Shown: in pieces, positions 51,989 through 62,904 of the stretch
Layout of the letters: the number at the start of each line of letters is the position of its first letter
How positions within the stretch are numbered: the first letter of the stretch is position 1
The notes under the pieces: generated by a model
Told to the model about the DNA's origin: nothing
What the model saw: the letters and a program-made list of their open reading frames with translations, nothing else
Databases searched by the model: none
NCBI GenBank assembly: GCA_021205635.1
Contig: JAJPXC010000152.1
Coordinates: forward strand, 1-64,000
Direction of reading: 5' to 3'
Length of the DNA: 64,000 nucleotides
DNA from: Bacteroidales bacterium
GTDB lineage: Bacteria; Bacteroidota; Bacteroidia; Bacteroidales; Muribaculaceae
Made by a program: the position numbers and the translations under genes

Positions 51989-52573
51989 ATGGGAACGACA
52001 AAATCATTGCATGGCACAGCCTCTGAGCGTGCCATCGTTGACGCTTACATGAGCGAATCGGCGGCTTACACGCGTTACACTTTCTACGCGCAGCAAGCCG
52101 ACAAAGAATTGTATTATCCTGTTGGCCAGATCTTCCGCGACACAGCCGACAACGAGTTGCACCACTCCAAGGTGTTCTTCCGCATGCTACAGGGCGGTAC
52201 GGCTCCATGCCAACTCACCGTCGACGCGGGCATAATCGGCGACACGGCCTCCAACCTCGAAACAGCCGCCCATGAGGAGCTGACTGAGGGTGTGGAGCAG
52301 TACACGCAAGCCGCGGCCACAGCTCGTTCGGAGGGTTTTGACGACATCGCCGCTCATTTCGAGGCCATCGCCAAGATCGAGAACCACCATCGCGAGCGCT
52401 TCCTCAAATTGCTGGGCATGGTAAAGGCCGGCACGCTGTGGAAACGCGAGACGCCTATCGAGTGGCAGTGCCTGGTTTGTGGGTACGTCTACACTGGCTT
52501 GACGCCGCCTGAGGTTTGCCCCGCATGCGACCATCCCTACCAGCATTACATGCCCAAAGACCTCTGGATCTAG
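51989..52573 (+). CDS. rbr: rubrerythrin
   Basis: 194-aa cytosolic non-haem iron peroxidase that reduces hydrogen peroxide in anaerobes. The ferritin-like four-helix domain has the iron-ligand pattern (ESAAYTRYTFYAQQAD; FRDTADNELHHSKVFF; AAHEELTEGVEQYTQAA; AKIENHHRERF) in residues 20-140. A C-terminal rubredoxin domain supplies the Fe(Cys)4 site (CLVCGYVYTGLTPPEVCPAC). It is convergent with thiH, whose stop overlaps its stop region by a few bases (52570-52573). Confidence 0.95.
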   Translation: MGTTKSLHGTASERAIVDAYMSESAAYTRYTFYAQQADKELYYPVGQIFRDTADNELHHSKVFFRMLQGGTAPCQLTVDAGIIGDTASNLETAAHEELTEGVEQYTQAAATARSEGFDDIAAHFEAIAKIENHHRERFLKLLGMVKAGTLWKRETPIEWQCLVCGYVYTGLTPPEVCPACDHPYQHYMPKDLWI

Positions 52574-53691
52574 TCGAAGATTTTGTCCCAGTCTTTCCAG
52601 ACCGGCTCGTAGCCCATTGAGCGGATGTCGGCCGTCACCTCCTGGGGCGAGCGTCCATCGGAAACGGTGAACTGCTCCAGCGCATCGGGAGTTGACTGAT
52701 ACCCACCTGGCTCGGTTTTGCTGCCGGCGCTCATCGAGGTAACGCCCAGTTGCATCATTCCCCGACGGAACGCGGGATTCTCGCGGGTGGAGTAAGAGAT
52801 ATCCACATCGTGGTCGAAGATACGGAACGCCATCGTCAATTGCGCCAGTTCGCGGTCGGTCATCACCACATTAGGTGTATACCCGCCCTCGGCCGGACAC
52901 ATGCGGGGGAAGTTGATCGAGTAGCGCGTGCGCCAATAGTGCTGACGAAGGTACTGAAGGTGACGCGCCATCATCGTCACGTCGGCGCGCCAATCCTTCT
53001 CCAATCCTATCAGCACGCCCATACCGATCTTGTGCACCCCAGCCTGACCCATGCGATCGAAGCCGTTCAGGCGCCACTGGTAGATCGACTTCATGCCACG
53101 CGGGTGAAACTTGGGGTACTCGCTCTCATGGTAGGTCTCCTGGAAGCATACGACACCGTTCAGCCCCGAGTGGGTCAACCGCTCGTAGTAGCGGGCCTTC
53201 ATCGGCATCACCTCGATGGTGAGATTGTTGAAATAGGGTCGAGCCACGTGCAGCACCTGCTCGAGGTAGTCCACACCGTTGAGTGCCGGAAACTCTCCCG
53301 AAACGATCAGCAGATTCTCGAACGGACCAAGCCGGCGTATGGCCTTGCACTCAGCCTCCACTTGCTCCATCGTCAACGTGGTGCGGGTCAATGGATTATG
53401 GTGATTGAATCCGCAATACACACAATGGTTGGTGCAAGCGTTGGATACATACAGAGGGATGTACATCGAAATCGTGCGCCCGAAGCGCTCCAAGGTGATG
53501 ATTCTGGACATTCGGGCCATATCCTCGAGGTAAGGCTCGGCGGCCGGTGAGATAAGGGCCATAAAATCCTCAACCGATGGCCGACGCCAGCGGCTCAGCG
53601 CCATCTCGACGTCGGCCGCGGTTTTGGAGGATATCTCCTTGACGGTATCCTCCCAAGAATATTTTTGTATTTCGTCGTAAAACATAGGCAA
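52570..53691 (-). CDS. thiH: 2-iminoacetate synthase
   Basis: Radical-SAM tyrosine lyase that makes dehydroglycine (2-iminoacetate) for the thiazole of thiamine in anaerobes. 373 aa with the cluster motif SNACTNHCVYCGFNHHNPL (CxxxCxxC, about 84-91), IVSGEFPALNGVDYL, VCFQETYHESEYPKFHPRG and FPRMCPAEGG, all typical of ThiH. It starts one base after the thiC stop, which places it last in the thi operon. Confidence 0.95.
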   Translation of the reverse strand: MPMFYDEIQKYSWEDTVKEISSKTAADVEMALSRWRRPSVEDFMALISPAAEPYLEDMARMSRIITLERFGRTISMYIPLYVSNACTNHCVYCGFNHHNPLTRTTLTMEQVEAECKAIRRLGPFENLLIVSGEFPALNGVDYLEQVLHVARPYFNNLTIEVMPMKARYYERLTHSGLNGVVCFQETYHESEYPKFHPRGMKSIYQWRLNGFDRMGQAGVHKIGMGVLIGLEKDWRADVTMMARHLQYLRQHYWRTRYSINFPRMCPAEGGYTPNVVMTDRELAQLTMAFRIFDHDVDISYSTRENPAFRRGMMQLGVTSMSAGSKTEPGGYQSTPDALEQFTVSDGRSPQEVTADIRSMGYEPVWKDWDKIFD

Positions 53692-55443
<1,752 letters not shown>

Positions 55444-55477
55444 CTAAAGGAAGAAAGGAGTAAAAGATTAATCAAGC

Positions 55478-56254
55478 TCAATATAGAAATGCTGTTAAAG
55501 GGCTGGTGGCCTCAGCTCGACTGGATTTGGTTCCTAAGCCGGCGAGATAGGCTCGTCGGCCGGCGATTACGGCCTCCTTGAAGGCAGTGGCCATCTCGAC
55601 GGGTTTGCGGGCAATGGCGATAGCCGTGTTCACCAGCACAGCGTCGGCACCCATCTCCATTGCCGCGGCGGCATGTGAAGGAGCACCGATTCCGGCGTCG
55701 ATCACAACCGGTAGGCGACTCTCGGCGATGATAATCTCAAGCATAGGGGCGGTAAGCAAGCCTTGGTTGGTGCCGATGGGTGCTCCAAGTGGCATCACAG
55801 CGGCGGCGCCCACGTCCTCCAAGCGTTTGCACAGCACCGGATCGGCCTGGATATAAGGCAAGATGATAAAGCCCTCTTTGGCCAAGATCTCGGTGGCCTT
55901 GAGCGTCTCCACAGGGTCGGGGAGGAGGTACTTTGGGTCGGGGTGAATCTCCAATTTCAAGAAATTGGTTCCGAAAATGTCGCGCGACAGGTGAGCGGCC
56001 AAAACGGCCTCCTTGGCGTCGCGCACGCCCGAGGTGTTGGGGAGGAACTGCACATGGTCGCGGTTGATATGGGCGAGCATGTCGTCCTCCTCCTCGCGCT
56101 GCATGTCGATGCGCTTCATCGCCACGGTGATCATCTGGCTGCCCGAAGCTAGTATCGCCTCCAGCATCTTCTCATTCGACGAGAATTTCCCCGTGCCCAT
56201 GAACAGGCGCGAGGTGAAATCCTTGCCGCCAATCTTTAAAATATCTTTTTCCAT
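55478..56254 (-). CDS. thiG: thiazole synthase
   Basis: 258-aa TIM-barrel enzyme that joins dehydroglycine, DXP and the sulfur of ThiS thiocarboxylate into thiazole phosphate. Visible motifs: [34 protein letters not shown] with the active-site Lys, [40 protein letters not shown] and [11 protein letters not shown]. It is followed by thiC and preceded by a 103-base gap that contains an 18-base tandem repeat. Confidence 0.96.
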   Translation of the reverse strand: MEKDILKIGGKDFTSRLFMGTGKFSSNEKMLEAILASGSQMITVAMKRIDMQREEEDDMLAHINRDHVQFLPNTSGVRDAKEAVLAAHLSRDIFGTNFLKLEIHPDPKYLLPDPVETLKATEILAKEGFIILPYIQADPVLCKRLEDVGAAAVMPLGAPIGTNQGLLTAPMLEIIIAESRLPVVIDAGIGAPSHAAAAMEMGADAVLVNTAIAIARKPVEMATAFKEAVIAGRRAYLAGLGTKSSRAEATSPLTAFLY

Positions 56255-56283
56255 TGCTATAAGTGATTTTTTCGTATTTTTCA

Positions 56284-56319
56284 GGATTTCCGGGAGTCTC
56301 GGGATTTCCGGGAGTCTCG
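56284..56319. repeat. 18-bp tandem duplication between thiE and thiG
   Basis: GGATTTCCGGGAGTCTCG occurs twice in tandem (56284-56301, 56302-56319), followed by a partial third copy to about 56345. Confidence 0.85.
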
Positions 56320-56357
56320 GAAGTCTCGGGATTTTCGATTTTTCCGGGATTATCGAT

Positions 56358-56984
56358 TTATTTTCTATGCTCCTCTAGGCGCTCGATCACGCGGCGGGTG
56401 TAATCCACAGGGTCGTCGGCGTTAATAATTGCGCCCGACATCGCCACGCCGTTTACGCCGGTGGCCATCAATCCGGGGAGGTCCTCGATGGTTATTCCCC
56501 CGATAGCCACGATGGGCAGCTCCACACCCTTGGCTCTCGCCTCGATGACCAATTTTTGGTAGCCCTCGTAACCAAGCACTGGCGAGAGGTTGGCCTTAGT
56601 TGTGGTGTAGCGGAAAGGACCCAGACCGATGTAGTCAACATCCTCGCCAAGGGTGCGGGTCATGTCCTCGAGGGTGTTGGCCGTGACGCCGATGATTGCA
56701 CCCGGACCTAAAATTTCGCGGGCCTCGCGTGGGGCCATGTCGTGTTTGCCAAGATGCACGCCATGCACTTTCAACTCGGCTGTCAACTCCACATGGTCGT
56801 CGATCACCAAGAAAGCCTCGCTCTCCTGGCACAAGGGGATAATCTCGGTAGCCACGGCGCGGATCTCCTCAACAGGGGTATCCTTCATGCGCAATTGTAT
56901 CCAGCGGCAACCTCCCTCGATTGCCATTTGCACCTCTTCGGGTATCGAGAAGCGTTCGCTGGGATGGGTTATGAATTGAAGCAT
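56358..56984 (-). CDS. thiE: thiamine phosphate synthase
   Basis: 208-aa TIM barrel that couples HMP-PP and thiazole phosphate to thiamine phosphate. Visible: [73 protein letters not shown] and [20 protein letters not shown] then GVAMSGAI. The phosphate-binding GGI loop and catalytic Lys region are present, so this is the true synthase of the two ThiE-like genes. It overlaps the upstream gene by 16 bases. Confidence 0.93.
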   Translation of the reverse strand: MLQFITHPSERFSIPEEVQMAIEGGCRWIQLRMKDTPVEEIRAVATEIIPLCQESEAFLVIDDHVELTAELKVHGVHLGKHDMAPREAREILGPGAIIGVTANTLEDMTRTLGEDVDYIGLGPFRYTTTKANLSPVLGYEGYQKLVIEARAKGVELPIVAIGGITIEDLPGLMATGVNGVAMSGAIINADDPVDYTRRVIERLEEHRK

Positions 56985-57505
56985 CGTAATCGATGTATTA
57001 AGTTTGCAATCGATGGGGCCTGCGCCAAGTAGCCAAGTACGGCGTAGCCCACAAAATTATAACGCCTCACCTGCGGTAGTGTTTCGGGAGTAATGCCACC
57101 TAGCGCCACCGCACGGTCCTCTTTCTTGATTTCAAGTAGCTGCTCATGGGTAAACGCGGCCTGATAGCCTCGCTTGGACACGCTGTCGCAAATCGGGCTG
57201 AGAAAACAGTAGCTATACGCTCCCCCATTGGCTCGCAATTCTTCCAGCGAGTGACAGCTTCTGCTTTCCACTCCATTCTTTCCGGCAATGGGATACTCCA
57301 GCGCCATTACTTCCAAGTCTTTGGTGTGAAGCACCACATGAGCTAGTTCATCCTGGGTGAGTTGGTCGAGCACTCGACGATACTCCCCTACCCCCGCCCT
57401 GGGCCAGCGCAGGTGCACGCGGTCCCATCCCTCGCCTATAATGGCGCGGATGCGGTCGACCTCATCGTAGCGAGGCTGCTCGGAAGTGATGGCGATTCTA
57501 AGCAT
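56969..57505 (-). CDS. TenI/ThiE-like protein
   Basis: 178 aa, ThiE-fold but divergent: WDRVHLRWPRAGVGEYRRVL, HVVLHTKDLEVMALEYPIAG, CHSLEELRANGGAYSYCFLS, SPICDSVSKRGYQAAF and VALGGITPETLPQVRRYNF. TenI-type proteins isomerise thiazole phosphate tautomers rather than form thiamine phosphate; the sequence lacks the HMP-PP-binding set seen in the longer neighbour. Located between thiS and thiE, each overlapping or adjoining by a few bases. Confidence 0.8.
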   Translation of the reverse strand: MLRIAITSEQPRYDEVDRIRAIIGEGWDRVHLRWPRAGVGEYRRVLDQLTQDELAHVVLHTKDLEVMALEYPIAGKNGVESRSCHSLEELRANGGAYSYCFLSPICDSVSKRGYQAAFTHEQLLEIKKEDRAVALGGITPETLPQVRRYNFVGYAVLGYLAQAPSIANLIHRLRCFNS

Positions 57506-57708
57506 CAGCCTCCACAGAAAGCCTTGATAATCAAGATATTGTCACCATCATGCAAGACGGTCGATTCTCGTTGCTCCTTAGGCACCACCTTGTTGTTGAT
57601 GGCCGTGGCGATACCGGTTGGACGAATCTCCTCCGAGGCGATTAGCTGCGCGAGCGTGGTAGACGGGTCAACCTCCATTGGTTGGTCGTTAAGCATTATC
57701 TTTATCAT
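57505..57708 (-). CDS. thiS: sulfur carrier protein ThiS
   Basis: 67-aa ubiquitin-like protein (MIKIMLNDQPMEVDPSTTLA to ILIIKAFCGG). The C-terminal Gly-Gly is the site that is adenylated and thiocarboxylated to deliver sulfur to ThiG. The stop touches the start of the TenI-like gene and its start overlaps the thiD stop by four bases. Confidence 0.93.
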   Translation of the reverse strand: MIKIMLNDQPMEVDPSTTLAQLIASEEIRPTGIATAINNKVVPKEQRESTVLHDGDNILIIKAFCGG

Positions 57709-58520
57709 AATACATTGGTATTTTGATTGTTAACGATATAATGATTCACGGGGCCATGACCGTCGCCGATTTTCACATCTTTGGCTCGGGAAATGGCCTC
57801 GGTGATATATTTCTTTGATGCTGCTATGGCCTCTGCCAATGTGTCACCCAAAGCCAATCGCGAGGCGAGAGCGGCCGAGAGGGTGCAGCCCGTACCGTGG
57901 GTATTCTTTGACGCAACTGCCGGAGCGCATAGCGACGTTACAGCCAAGCCGTTGTTAAGCGAAAGCACGTCGGTTTTCATCTTGTTGTTGGTGGAATCGC
58001 CACCCTTCAACAGCACATTTCGGGCGCCCATCTCATGAAACTTCTTTGCTTGCTTCTCTGGAGTGTCTTCCCCAGTGAAAACTTTTGCTTCTGAAATATT
58101 GGGGGTAATAAGGGCGGATATGGGGAATAAATTTCGGGCAATTGCTTCTAAGGTGCCTTCGGCATGTAGCGAGTCGCCCGATGTGGCTACCAACACGGGG
58201 TCCACAACCAATGGTATCTCTGGGTATTCCCTTAGCACCTCGGTGATGGCCTTAATTGTTTCAGCGTCGGGTAGCATACCAGTTTTGATCGCCTTAGGAC
58301 GGATGTCCTCGAGCACCGCTCGTAATTGCGCTACTACCATCTCGGGCCTCACGGCCTCAAATCCACGTACACCCCGGGTATTTTGAGCCGTAACGGCCGT
58401 GATCACACTCATGCCATAGCAACCATGGGCCATAAAGGTCTTGAGGTCGGCCTGCACGCCAGCCCCTCCCGAAGGGTCACTTCCCGCAATAGTCAAAACT
58501 GGAATAAATTGCTCACTCAT
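57705..58520 (-). CDS. thiD: hydroxymethylpyrimidine/phosphomethylpyrimidine kinase
   Basis: 271-aa ribokinase-fold enzyme that phosphorylates HMP and HMP-P to HMP-PP. Typical blocks: LTIAGSDPSGGAGVQADLKT, GCYGMSVITAVTAQNTRGV, IKTGMLPDAETIKAI, PLVVDPVLVATSGDSL, LITPNISEAKVFTGE, LLKGGDSTNN and the anion hole NTHGTGCTLSAALAS. First gene of the thi operon, directly behind the TPP riboswitch. Confidence 0.95.
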   Translation of the reverse strand: MSEQFIPVLTIAGSDPSGGAGVQADLKTFMAHGCYGMSVITAVTAQNTRGVRGFEAVRPEMVVAQLRAVLEDIRPKAIKTGMLPDAETIKAITEVLREYPEIPLVVDPVLVATSGDSLHAEGTLEAIARNLFPISALITPNISEAKVFTGEDTPEKQAKKFHEMGARNVLLKGGDSTNNKMKTDVLSLNNGLAVTSLCAPAVASKNTHGTGCTLSAALASRLALGDTLAEAIAASKKYITEAISRAKDVKIGDGHGPVNHYIVNNQNTNVL

Positions 58521-58568
58521 AACCTCTTAAAATCGTTAAACGCTCGACAAAGAGGCTCCAGAGCTCTG

Positions 58569-58648
58569 GGACAATCCCCACGGCGGCATTACCCGCTTCG
58601 GGTTCTCAGGGTATGATCTCAGCCCGTCCCGTCGACGAGCACCCCTTT
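58569..58648 (-). promoter_or_regulatory. TPP riboswitch (thi box)
   Basis: Minus-strand RNA reads AGGGGUGCUCGUC, then GGGCUGAGAUCAUACCCUGA, GAACCCG and GGGUAAUGCCGCCGUGGGG, the conserved thi-box core (CUGAGA and ACCC...GAACC pyrophosphate and pyrimidine sensors). It precedes thiD by about 50 bases. Between aptamer and ATG, CCUCUU (58550-58555) can pair with AAGAGG (58523-58528) next to the start, a possible translational switch. Confidence 0.95.
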
Positions 58649-58655
58649 GTCGCCC

Positions 58656-58663
58656 CAAAATTA
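58656..58663 (-). promoter_or_regulatory. -7 box of the thi operon
   Basis: TAATTTTG on the minus strand, a few bases upstream of the riboswitch, so transcription would start right before the thi box. Confidence 0.6.
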
Positions 58664-58729
58664 CAAAAAATCTTCTCCCCCACCAACAATTTTTTCCTCA
58701 TCCCTATTTGGGCACATTGGAAAGCGGTA

Positions 58730-59791
58730 TTATTGCTCAGTTGGCCGATTCACTTTCCAATATCCCGACTTGTTACTACCCACGCGCTCAATCACTCCAA
58801 GATGTCGCAAAGTTGCTATGTGATTCCTAACCATGCGGCCCGTGATGCCCAATGCTTCACCAAGTTGATCGGCATTGGCACCCGGGGTATTGTTCAGCAA
58901 AGATGCAATATGCCAAACCACTTCCGCGATTTGTGGATGTCGGGACCGTATTTTATTAGGAAATATATTAGGAATATTATTAGGAAATTTGCTCGGTAAT
59001 TTAATAGGAACAAACTCTGTAGAGAAGGAAATTGAATCCGATTCACCCCGTTTTAGCGCAGCAAGTATCTCCCCAAGCATAAATTCGATGAAGGGGGTAG
59101 ATTCTCCTGCCGATGATGAAGCAGTGATGGCATCATAGTAGGCTTGTTGGTTGGCATACACCATATTCTCAACTGGTAAATGAGCAAAAAGGGGATGCAA
59201 CCGTGACAAGATAAGGGATTGCCATAGTCTTCCACAACGACCATTGCCATCGATAAATGGATGGATAAACTCAAATTCGTAATGGAAAACGCATGAACGA
59301 ATTAACAAGTGATCGTCGGCTGACTTCAACCACTCGAATAGATCGCTCATCAAAGCTGGAACGCGCTCGGCTGGAGGTGCCATGTGCACGCATCCCTTCT
59401 CCCCGAAAACGCCAACGCCTCCCGAGCGCCATCGTCCCGGGTTATCCACCAGCGCTTGCATCATCGTGAAATGAGCACGAAGCATGTCATTTTGGTCAAA
59501 TGGGTTCAACGTAGGGAAAAGGTCGTAAGTGGCAATGGCATTTTTCACCTCTTGAATTTCACGCAACGGAGCCACCACGTTTTTGCCGTTGATGATATCG
59601 CGCACTTGCCCTTCCGTCAACTCATTGCCCTCAATAGCCAACGAGCTGTGAATTGTCTTGATACGATTGGCTTTGCGCAAGCGTAGCTCGGTGTCCTGTT
59701 CCAACAGTATCGCATACCGCTCCATCTTGGCCGAAATTTCTGCCACAAGATTGAGGATGCGCGAGGTGATTCTAAATGGAGGCGTGTACAT
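58730..59791 (-). CDS. Fic/DOC family AMPylator-type protein
   Basis: 353 aa. An N-terminal inhibitory motif SSLAIEGNEL (S-x-x-x-E-G/N, about residue 50) is followed by the Fic core, whose motif FIHPFIDGNGRCGRL carries the catalytic His and anion-binding Gly-Asn-Gly-Arg. A C-terminal winged-helix segment (LGEALGITGRMVRNHIATLR) follows a KLPSKFPNNIPNIFPNK linker. This is the common Bacteroidales class II Fic protein, expected to transfer AMP from ATP to Ser/Thr/Tyr and to be self-inhibited. The target is unknown; no antitoxin-like partner is adjacent. Confidence 0.88.
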   Translation of the reverse strand: MYTPPFRITSRILNLVAEISAKMERYAILLEQDTELRLRKANRIKTIHSSLAIEGNELTEGQVRDIINGKNVVAPLREIQEVKNAIATYDLFPTLNPFDQNDMLRAHFTMMQALVDNPGRWRSGGVGVFGEKGCVHMAPPAERVPALMSDLFEWLKSADDHLLIRSCVFHYEFEFIHPFIDGNGRCGRLWQSLILSRLHPLFAHLPVENMVYANQQAYYDAITASSSAGESTPFIEFMLGEILAALKRGESDSISFSTEFVPIKLPSKFPNNIPNIFPNKIRSRHPQIAEVVWHIASLLNNTPGANADQLGEALGITGRMVRNHIATLRHLGVIERVGSNKSGYWKVNRPTEQ

Positions 59792-59811
59792 GCGTAGCTT
59801 TTAAGTATGGT

Positions 59812-60693
59812 TTAGCGGAGGTAGCGATAGGCCAGGGGAGCGTAGGCGTCGATGCGGCGGTCGCGCAGGAACGGCCACCAACGGCGCACTTGCTCGCTGC
59901 GCTTCATGTCAACTTCGACCACAGCTGTCGCCTCCTCGCTGCGGGGAGCGCGGTAAAGCAACTCGCCTTGTGGACCAGCCACAAAGCTCGTCCCCCAGAA
60001 AGTGATTCCCTCGGTGGCACCAGACGGATCGGCCTCGTGGCCCACACGGTTGACCGTAATGACAGGAAGCCCGTTGGCCACGGCATGACCACGCTGCACA
60101 AGCATCCAGGCGTCCAATTGGCGGTTCTGCTCCTCCTCGCTGTCGGCAGCCGACGTGCCGATAGCTGTGGGATAGATCAATATCTCGGCACCTCGCAGGG
60201 CCATCAGACGCGCCGCCTCGGGATACCATTGGTCCCAGCAGACAAGCACGCCAAGTCGGCCAACCGACGTGTCAATTGGCTCGAAATCCATGTCGCCGGG
60301 AGTAAAGTAGAATTTCTCGTAGTAGGCTGGATCATCGGGGATATGCATCTTGCGGTAGCGCCCGGCGACGGTGCCATCCTTCTCGATCACAACGGCCGTG
60401 TTATGATACAAGCCCGGGGCACGGCGCTCAAACATCGACGTCACCACTACAACGTCATTCTCCTTGGCGGCCTTGCGATAGGGAGCCAACGCCTTGCTGT
60501 CGTCGCTGATGTCAACGGCGAGATCAAAGATGTCCACATCTTCTGTCTGACAAAAATACAGCGAATCGTGAAGCTCTTGGTTCACAATGAGTTCGGCTCC
60601 TTGTTTAGCCAACTCAGAGATTTTCTCGACAATGCGTCGACGGTTGTCGTCGCGGTCGGACGATCCGCGTTGCTGTATGATACCTACTTTCAT
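59812..60693 (-). CDS. aguB: N-carbamoylputrescine amidase
   Basis: 293-aa nitrilase-superfamily enzyme that hydrolyses N-carbamoylputrescine to putrescine, CO2 and ammonia. I start at ATG 60693 (MKVGIIQQRGSSD), which overlaps the aguA stop by four bases. Catalytic triad: Glu in LIVNQELHDSLYF, Lys in GRYRKMHIPDDP and Cys in GVLVCWDQWYPEAARLMALR. GITFWGTSFVAGPQGELLY is also typical. Forms a two-step agmatine-to-putrescine route with the preceding gene. Confidence 0.93.
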   Translation of the reverse strand: MKVGIIQQRGSSDRDDNRRRIVEKISELAKQGAELIVNQELHDSLYFCQTEDVDIFDLAVDISDDSKALAPYRKAAKENDVVVVTSMFERRAPGLYHNTAVVIEKDGTVAGRYRKMHIPDDPAYYEKFYFTPGDMDFEPIDTSVGRLGVLVCWDQWYPEAARLMALRGAEILIYPTAIGTSAADSEEEQNRQLDAWMLVQRGHAVANGLPVITVNRVGHEADPSGATEGITFWGTSFVAGPQGELLYRAPRSEEATAVVEVDMKRSEQVRRWWPFLRDRRIDAYAPLAYRYLR

Positions 60694-61685
60694 AACGTTT
60701 CTACAAATTTTGCTGGCAGTTGCATGGTGGCGCAGTGAAGCGAGCCGTGTTGGCGAATAAGCGCGCGGCAATCCACTCCAATCACCTCATAATCAACAAA
60801 CACGCGCTGAATCTGTTCACGGGCCTGTTGATCAAGGTCGGGTTGGCCGTAAGTGGGCATTATCAAGGCCTTTTCCAGCACCAAATAATTGGCGTATGTG
60901 GCTGGTAGCCTCTCGCCGTCAGGGTCGTAAATGGGGCGGGGCAGAGGTAATGGTACCAGCTTAAACCGCTTGCCGTCGACATTGCGCATTGCCTTCAACT
61001 CGGCTTCCATAGCTTTGAGGTCCTCATAATGCTCGTCTTCAAGGTCGTCGCATTTCACGTAGAGCACCTGTCCTTCGGGGCACAGGCGAGCGAGCGTGTC
61101 CACGTGGCCATCGGTGTCATCGCCAGCAAGGCCGCCATGATTGAGCCATAACAGCTTGCGACTCCCGAGCCAACGGTTGAACAACCGAGCGATATGGCGA
61201 CGGGTAACCGTGCCGTTACGGTTGGGCGACAACAGACAGCGACTTGTGGTGAGAATCGTGCCTCGACCGTCGCTCTCAATCGAGCCACCCTCGAGCACAA
61301 ACTCCCTATGATCAACCAATTCGGGGAACACTCGGGAATTGACCATATTATCCTTGTCGGCGGCAAATTTCAGCCCCCAGCCGTTAAACTTGAAATCGTT
61401 AAGAGCCAACCCGTTATCATTCTCGGCGGTTATAGGGCCGTAGTCGCGCGTCCAGGTGTCGTTGGTTGACACCCTTACCACCCTCACCCCATCGGGCAAC
61501 GGCGGCAACTCACTTTCTTCCGGAGCCACCAACAACAGCGCTTTTACTCGCGGGACAATCGCCTCCAATAAAGCAAGGTAGCACCGCTGCACCTCGGCGA
61601 GCATCCCAGCCCAGTCGGTGTTCTCGTGGGGCCACGCCATCATCACGGCGCCGGCACACTCCCATTCAGCGGGTAGCCTATTCAT
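60690..61685 (-). CDS. aguA: agmatine deiminase
   Basis: 331-aa amidinotransferase-fold enzyme that converts agmatine to N-carbamoylputrescine. I start at ATG 61685 (MNRLPAEWECAGAVMMAWPH); the longer reading crosses the upstream gene. Motifs: WTRDYGPITAEN, LEGGSIESDGRGTILTT, NHGGLAGDDTDGHVDTLARL with catalytic Asp/His, and the C-terminal HGSLHCATMQLP with the nucleophilic Cys. Its start overlaps the 77-aa gene by eight bases and its stop overlaps aguB. Confidence 0.94.
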   Translation of the reverse strand: MNRLPAEWECAGAVMMAWPHENTDWAGMLAEVQRCYLALLEAIVPRVKALLLVAPEESELPPLPDGVRVVRVSTNDTWTRDYGPITAENDNGLALNDFKFNGWGLKFAADKDNMVNSRVFPELVDHREFVLEGGSIESDGRGTILTTSRCLLSPNRNGTVTRRHIARLFNRWLGSRKLLWLNHGGLAGDDTDGHVDTLARLCPEGQVLYVKCDDLEDEHYEDLKAMEAELKAMRNVDGKRFKLVPLPLPRPIYDPDGERLPATYANYLVLEKALIMPTYGQPDLDQQAREQIQRVFVDYEVIGVDCRALIRQHGSLHCATMQLPAKFVETL

Positions 61686-61911
61686 CGAAGTCGTTAAGGG
61701 CTTCCCACACCGAGTCCTGCGACTCCTTGTACTCCTCGGCGTAATCCATAAAGCCGTGTTTCTCGCTTGAGCCCACAGCATGGCACCATTCCGAGTAAGC
61801 CTCCTTGATGTCGGGGTCCTCAACAAGGCGTTTCTTGAATTCGGCTTCAGCTATATCTATACTGTCGTATTCTACCAATAGGTCGTCAAACAATTCTGTA
61901 ATATCGTTCAT
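61678..61911 (-). CDS. small acidic protein of unknown function
   Basis: 77 aa, very acidic and helical (MNDITELFDDLLVEYDSIDI, AEAEFKKRLVEDPDIKEAYS), with no signal peptide or membrane helix. It overlaps the start of aguA by eight bases, which argues for co-translation. I do not recognise a family; it may be a regulator or partner of the agmatine enzymes (inference). Confidence 0.65.
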   Translation of the reverse strand: MNDITELFDDLLVEYDSIDIAEAEFKKRLVEDPDIKEAYSEWCHAVGSSEKHGFMDYAEEYKESQDSVWEALNDFDE

Positions 61912-61945
61912 GGTAAGTTGGTTTCAATTTTCACGGCTCAAAAAT

Positions 61946-61977
61946 AGAAAAAACCCACCACTTATGCAAGTGGTGGG
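61946..61977 (-). terminator. bidirectional-looking terminator
   Basis: CCCACCACTT and AAGTGGTGGG form a 10-bp stem around ATGC. On the minus strand it is followed by TTTTTTCTATTTTT, so it ends the transcript of the 62010 gene. Confidence 0.85.
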
Positions 61978-62009
61978 CCTTTTAATGTTGTATAAGCTAT
62001 GTTAAAAGC

Positions 62010-62858
62010 TTATTTTACAAGCACCTTAACAGCGCTGCCGTTCTGCTGACGGATGTAAACGCCGTTGGTGGGGTTGTCTACGCGCACGCCTTGGAGGTTA
62101 TAGTAGATAGCGTCGGCTGCGTTGTTGAGGTCAACAGTGATCTCGTTTACGCCACCAAGACCGCCCTGTACGAACTCGATAACCTCGGTCTCGGGGTTGA
62201 AGCGGATGCCGAAGGTGCCAAGGATGGAGTACTCAACGTTGCCACCGCTCACATAAAGCTGAGTGGAGAAGTTGCCGAAGGCGATAGCCGAGGTCTCAGC
62301 ACCCGAGCCGTACTCGTTAACCCAGCTCTCGGTAGCAAGCTTGAACTCACCAGCTGCACTGAACAAGAACTCGCTGATCTCGTAGCAGCCGTTGTCGGAG
62401 TTCTTGGTGAACTGGTTGTCGGTGCTCCAAGTAGCCCAGTCGCCGTTAACGCCCTGAATGTACCAAACCTTCTCGGCGGTGTAGCCCTCGCCCGAAACGG
62501 TGATGGTGTTGTCGTTAAGGTTAACGGTAACGAAAGCGTTGAGCACGCCGTCATAGTCGGCGAAGAACAGGTTGCTGTTGGTGTCCTCAACGAGCTGAGC
62601 GGGAGTGCCAAGCACCACGCCGGAGCCGTCGCCACCCATGTTATAGGGAGCTACCCAGTCGCCGTCGGTCACCTTGAACTGCGAGAGAAGGTCGTCAACG
62701 GTAATCTCATAAACGCCCTCACCCTTGTTGGTGAACATGTAGGTGGGATCACCGTTGTTCCAGTTGTTAAATGCGCCAACGAGGTACAAGTCAACATCCT
62801 GTGCGGATGCGGTTACTGCCATGAAAGCGGCAGCCAGCAAAGTGTACAATTTCTTCAT
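62010..62858 (-). CDS. secreted CBM-like protein with shared C-terminal tail
   Basis: 282 aa with a signal peptide (MKKLYTLLAAAFMAVTASA). Two SusE/F- or CBM48-like beta-sandwich units follow: VDLYLVGAFNNWNNGDPTYM (about 22-115) and VWYIQGVNGDWATWSTDNQF (about 131-225), each with the Trp-rich start of starch-binding type domains. It ends with the tail IYYNLQGVRVDNPTNGVYIR found in the galactan-locus proteins 25 kb away. Monocistronic, with a long leader and a strong promoter and terminator, so it may be abundant. Ligand unknown. Confidence 0.7.
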   Translation of the reverse strand: MKKLYTLLAAAFMAVTASAQDVDLYLVGAFNNWNNGDPTYMFTNKGEGVYEITVDDLLSQFKVTDGDWVAPYNMGGDGSGVVLGTPAQLVEDTNSNLFFADYDGVLNAFVTVNLNDNTITVSGEGYTAEKVWYIQGVNGDWATWSTDNQFTKNSDNGCYEISEFLFSAAGEFKLATESWVNEYGSGAETSAIAFGNFSTQLYVSGGNVEYSILGTFGIRFNPETEVIEFVQGGLGGVNEITVDLNNAADAIYYNLQGVRVDNPTNGVYIRQQNGSAVKVLVK

Positions 62859-62904
62859 CTAAGAAAAATTTAAGATTAACAAAAAATATGATATTTAACT
62901 CTAT

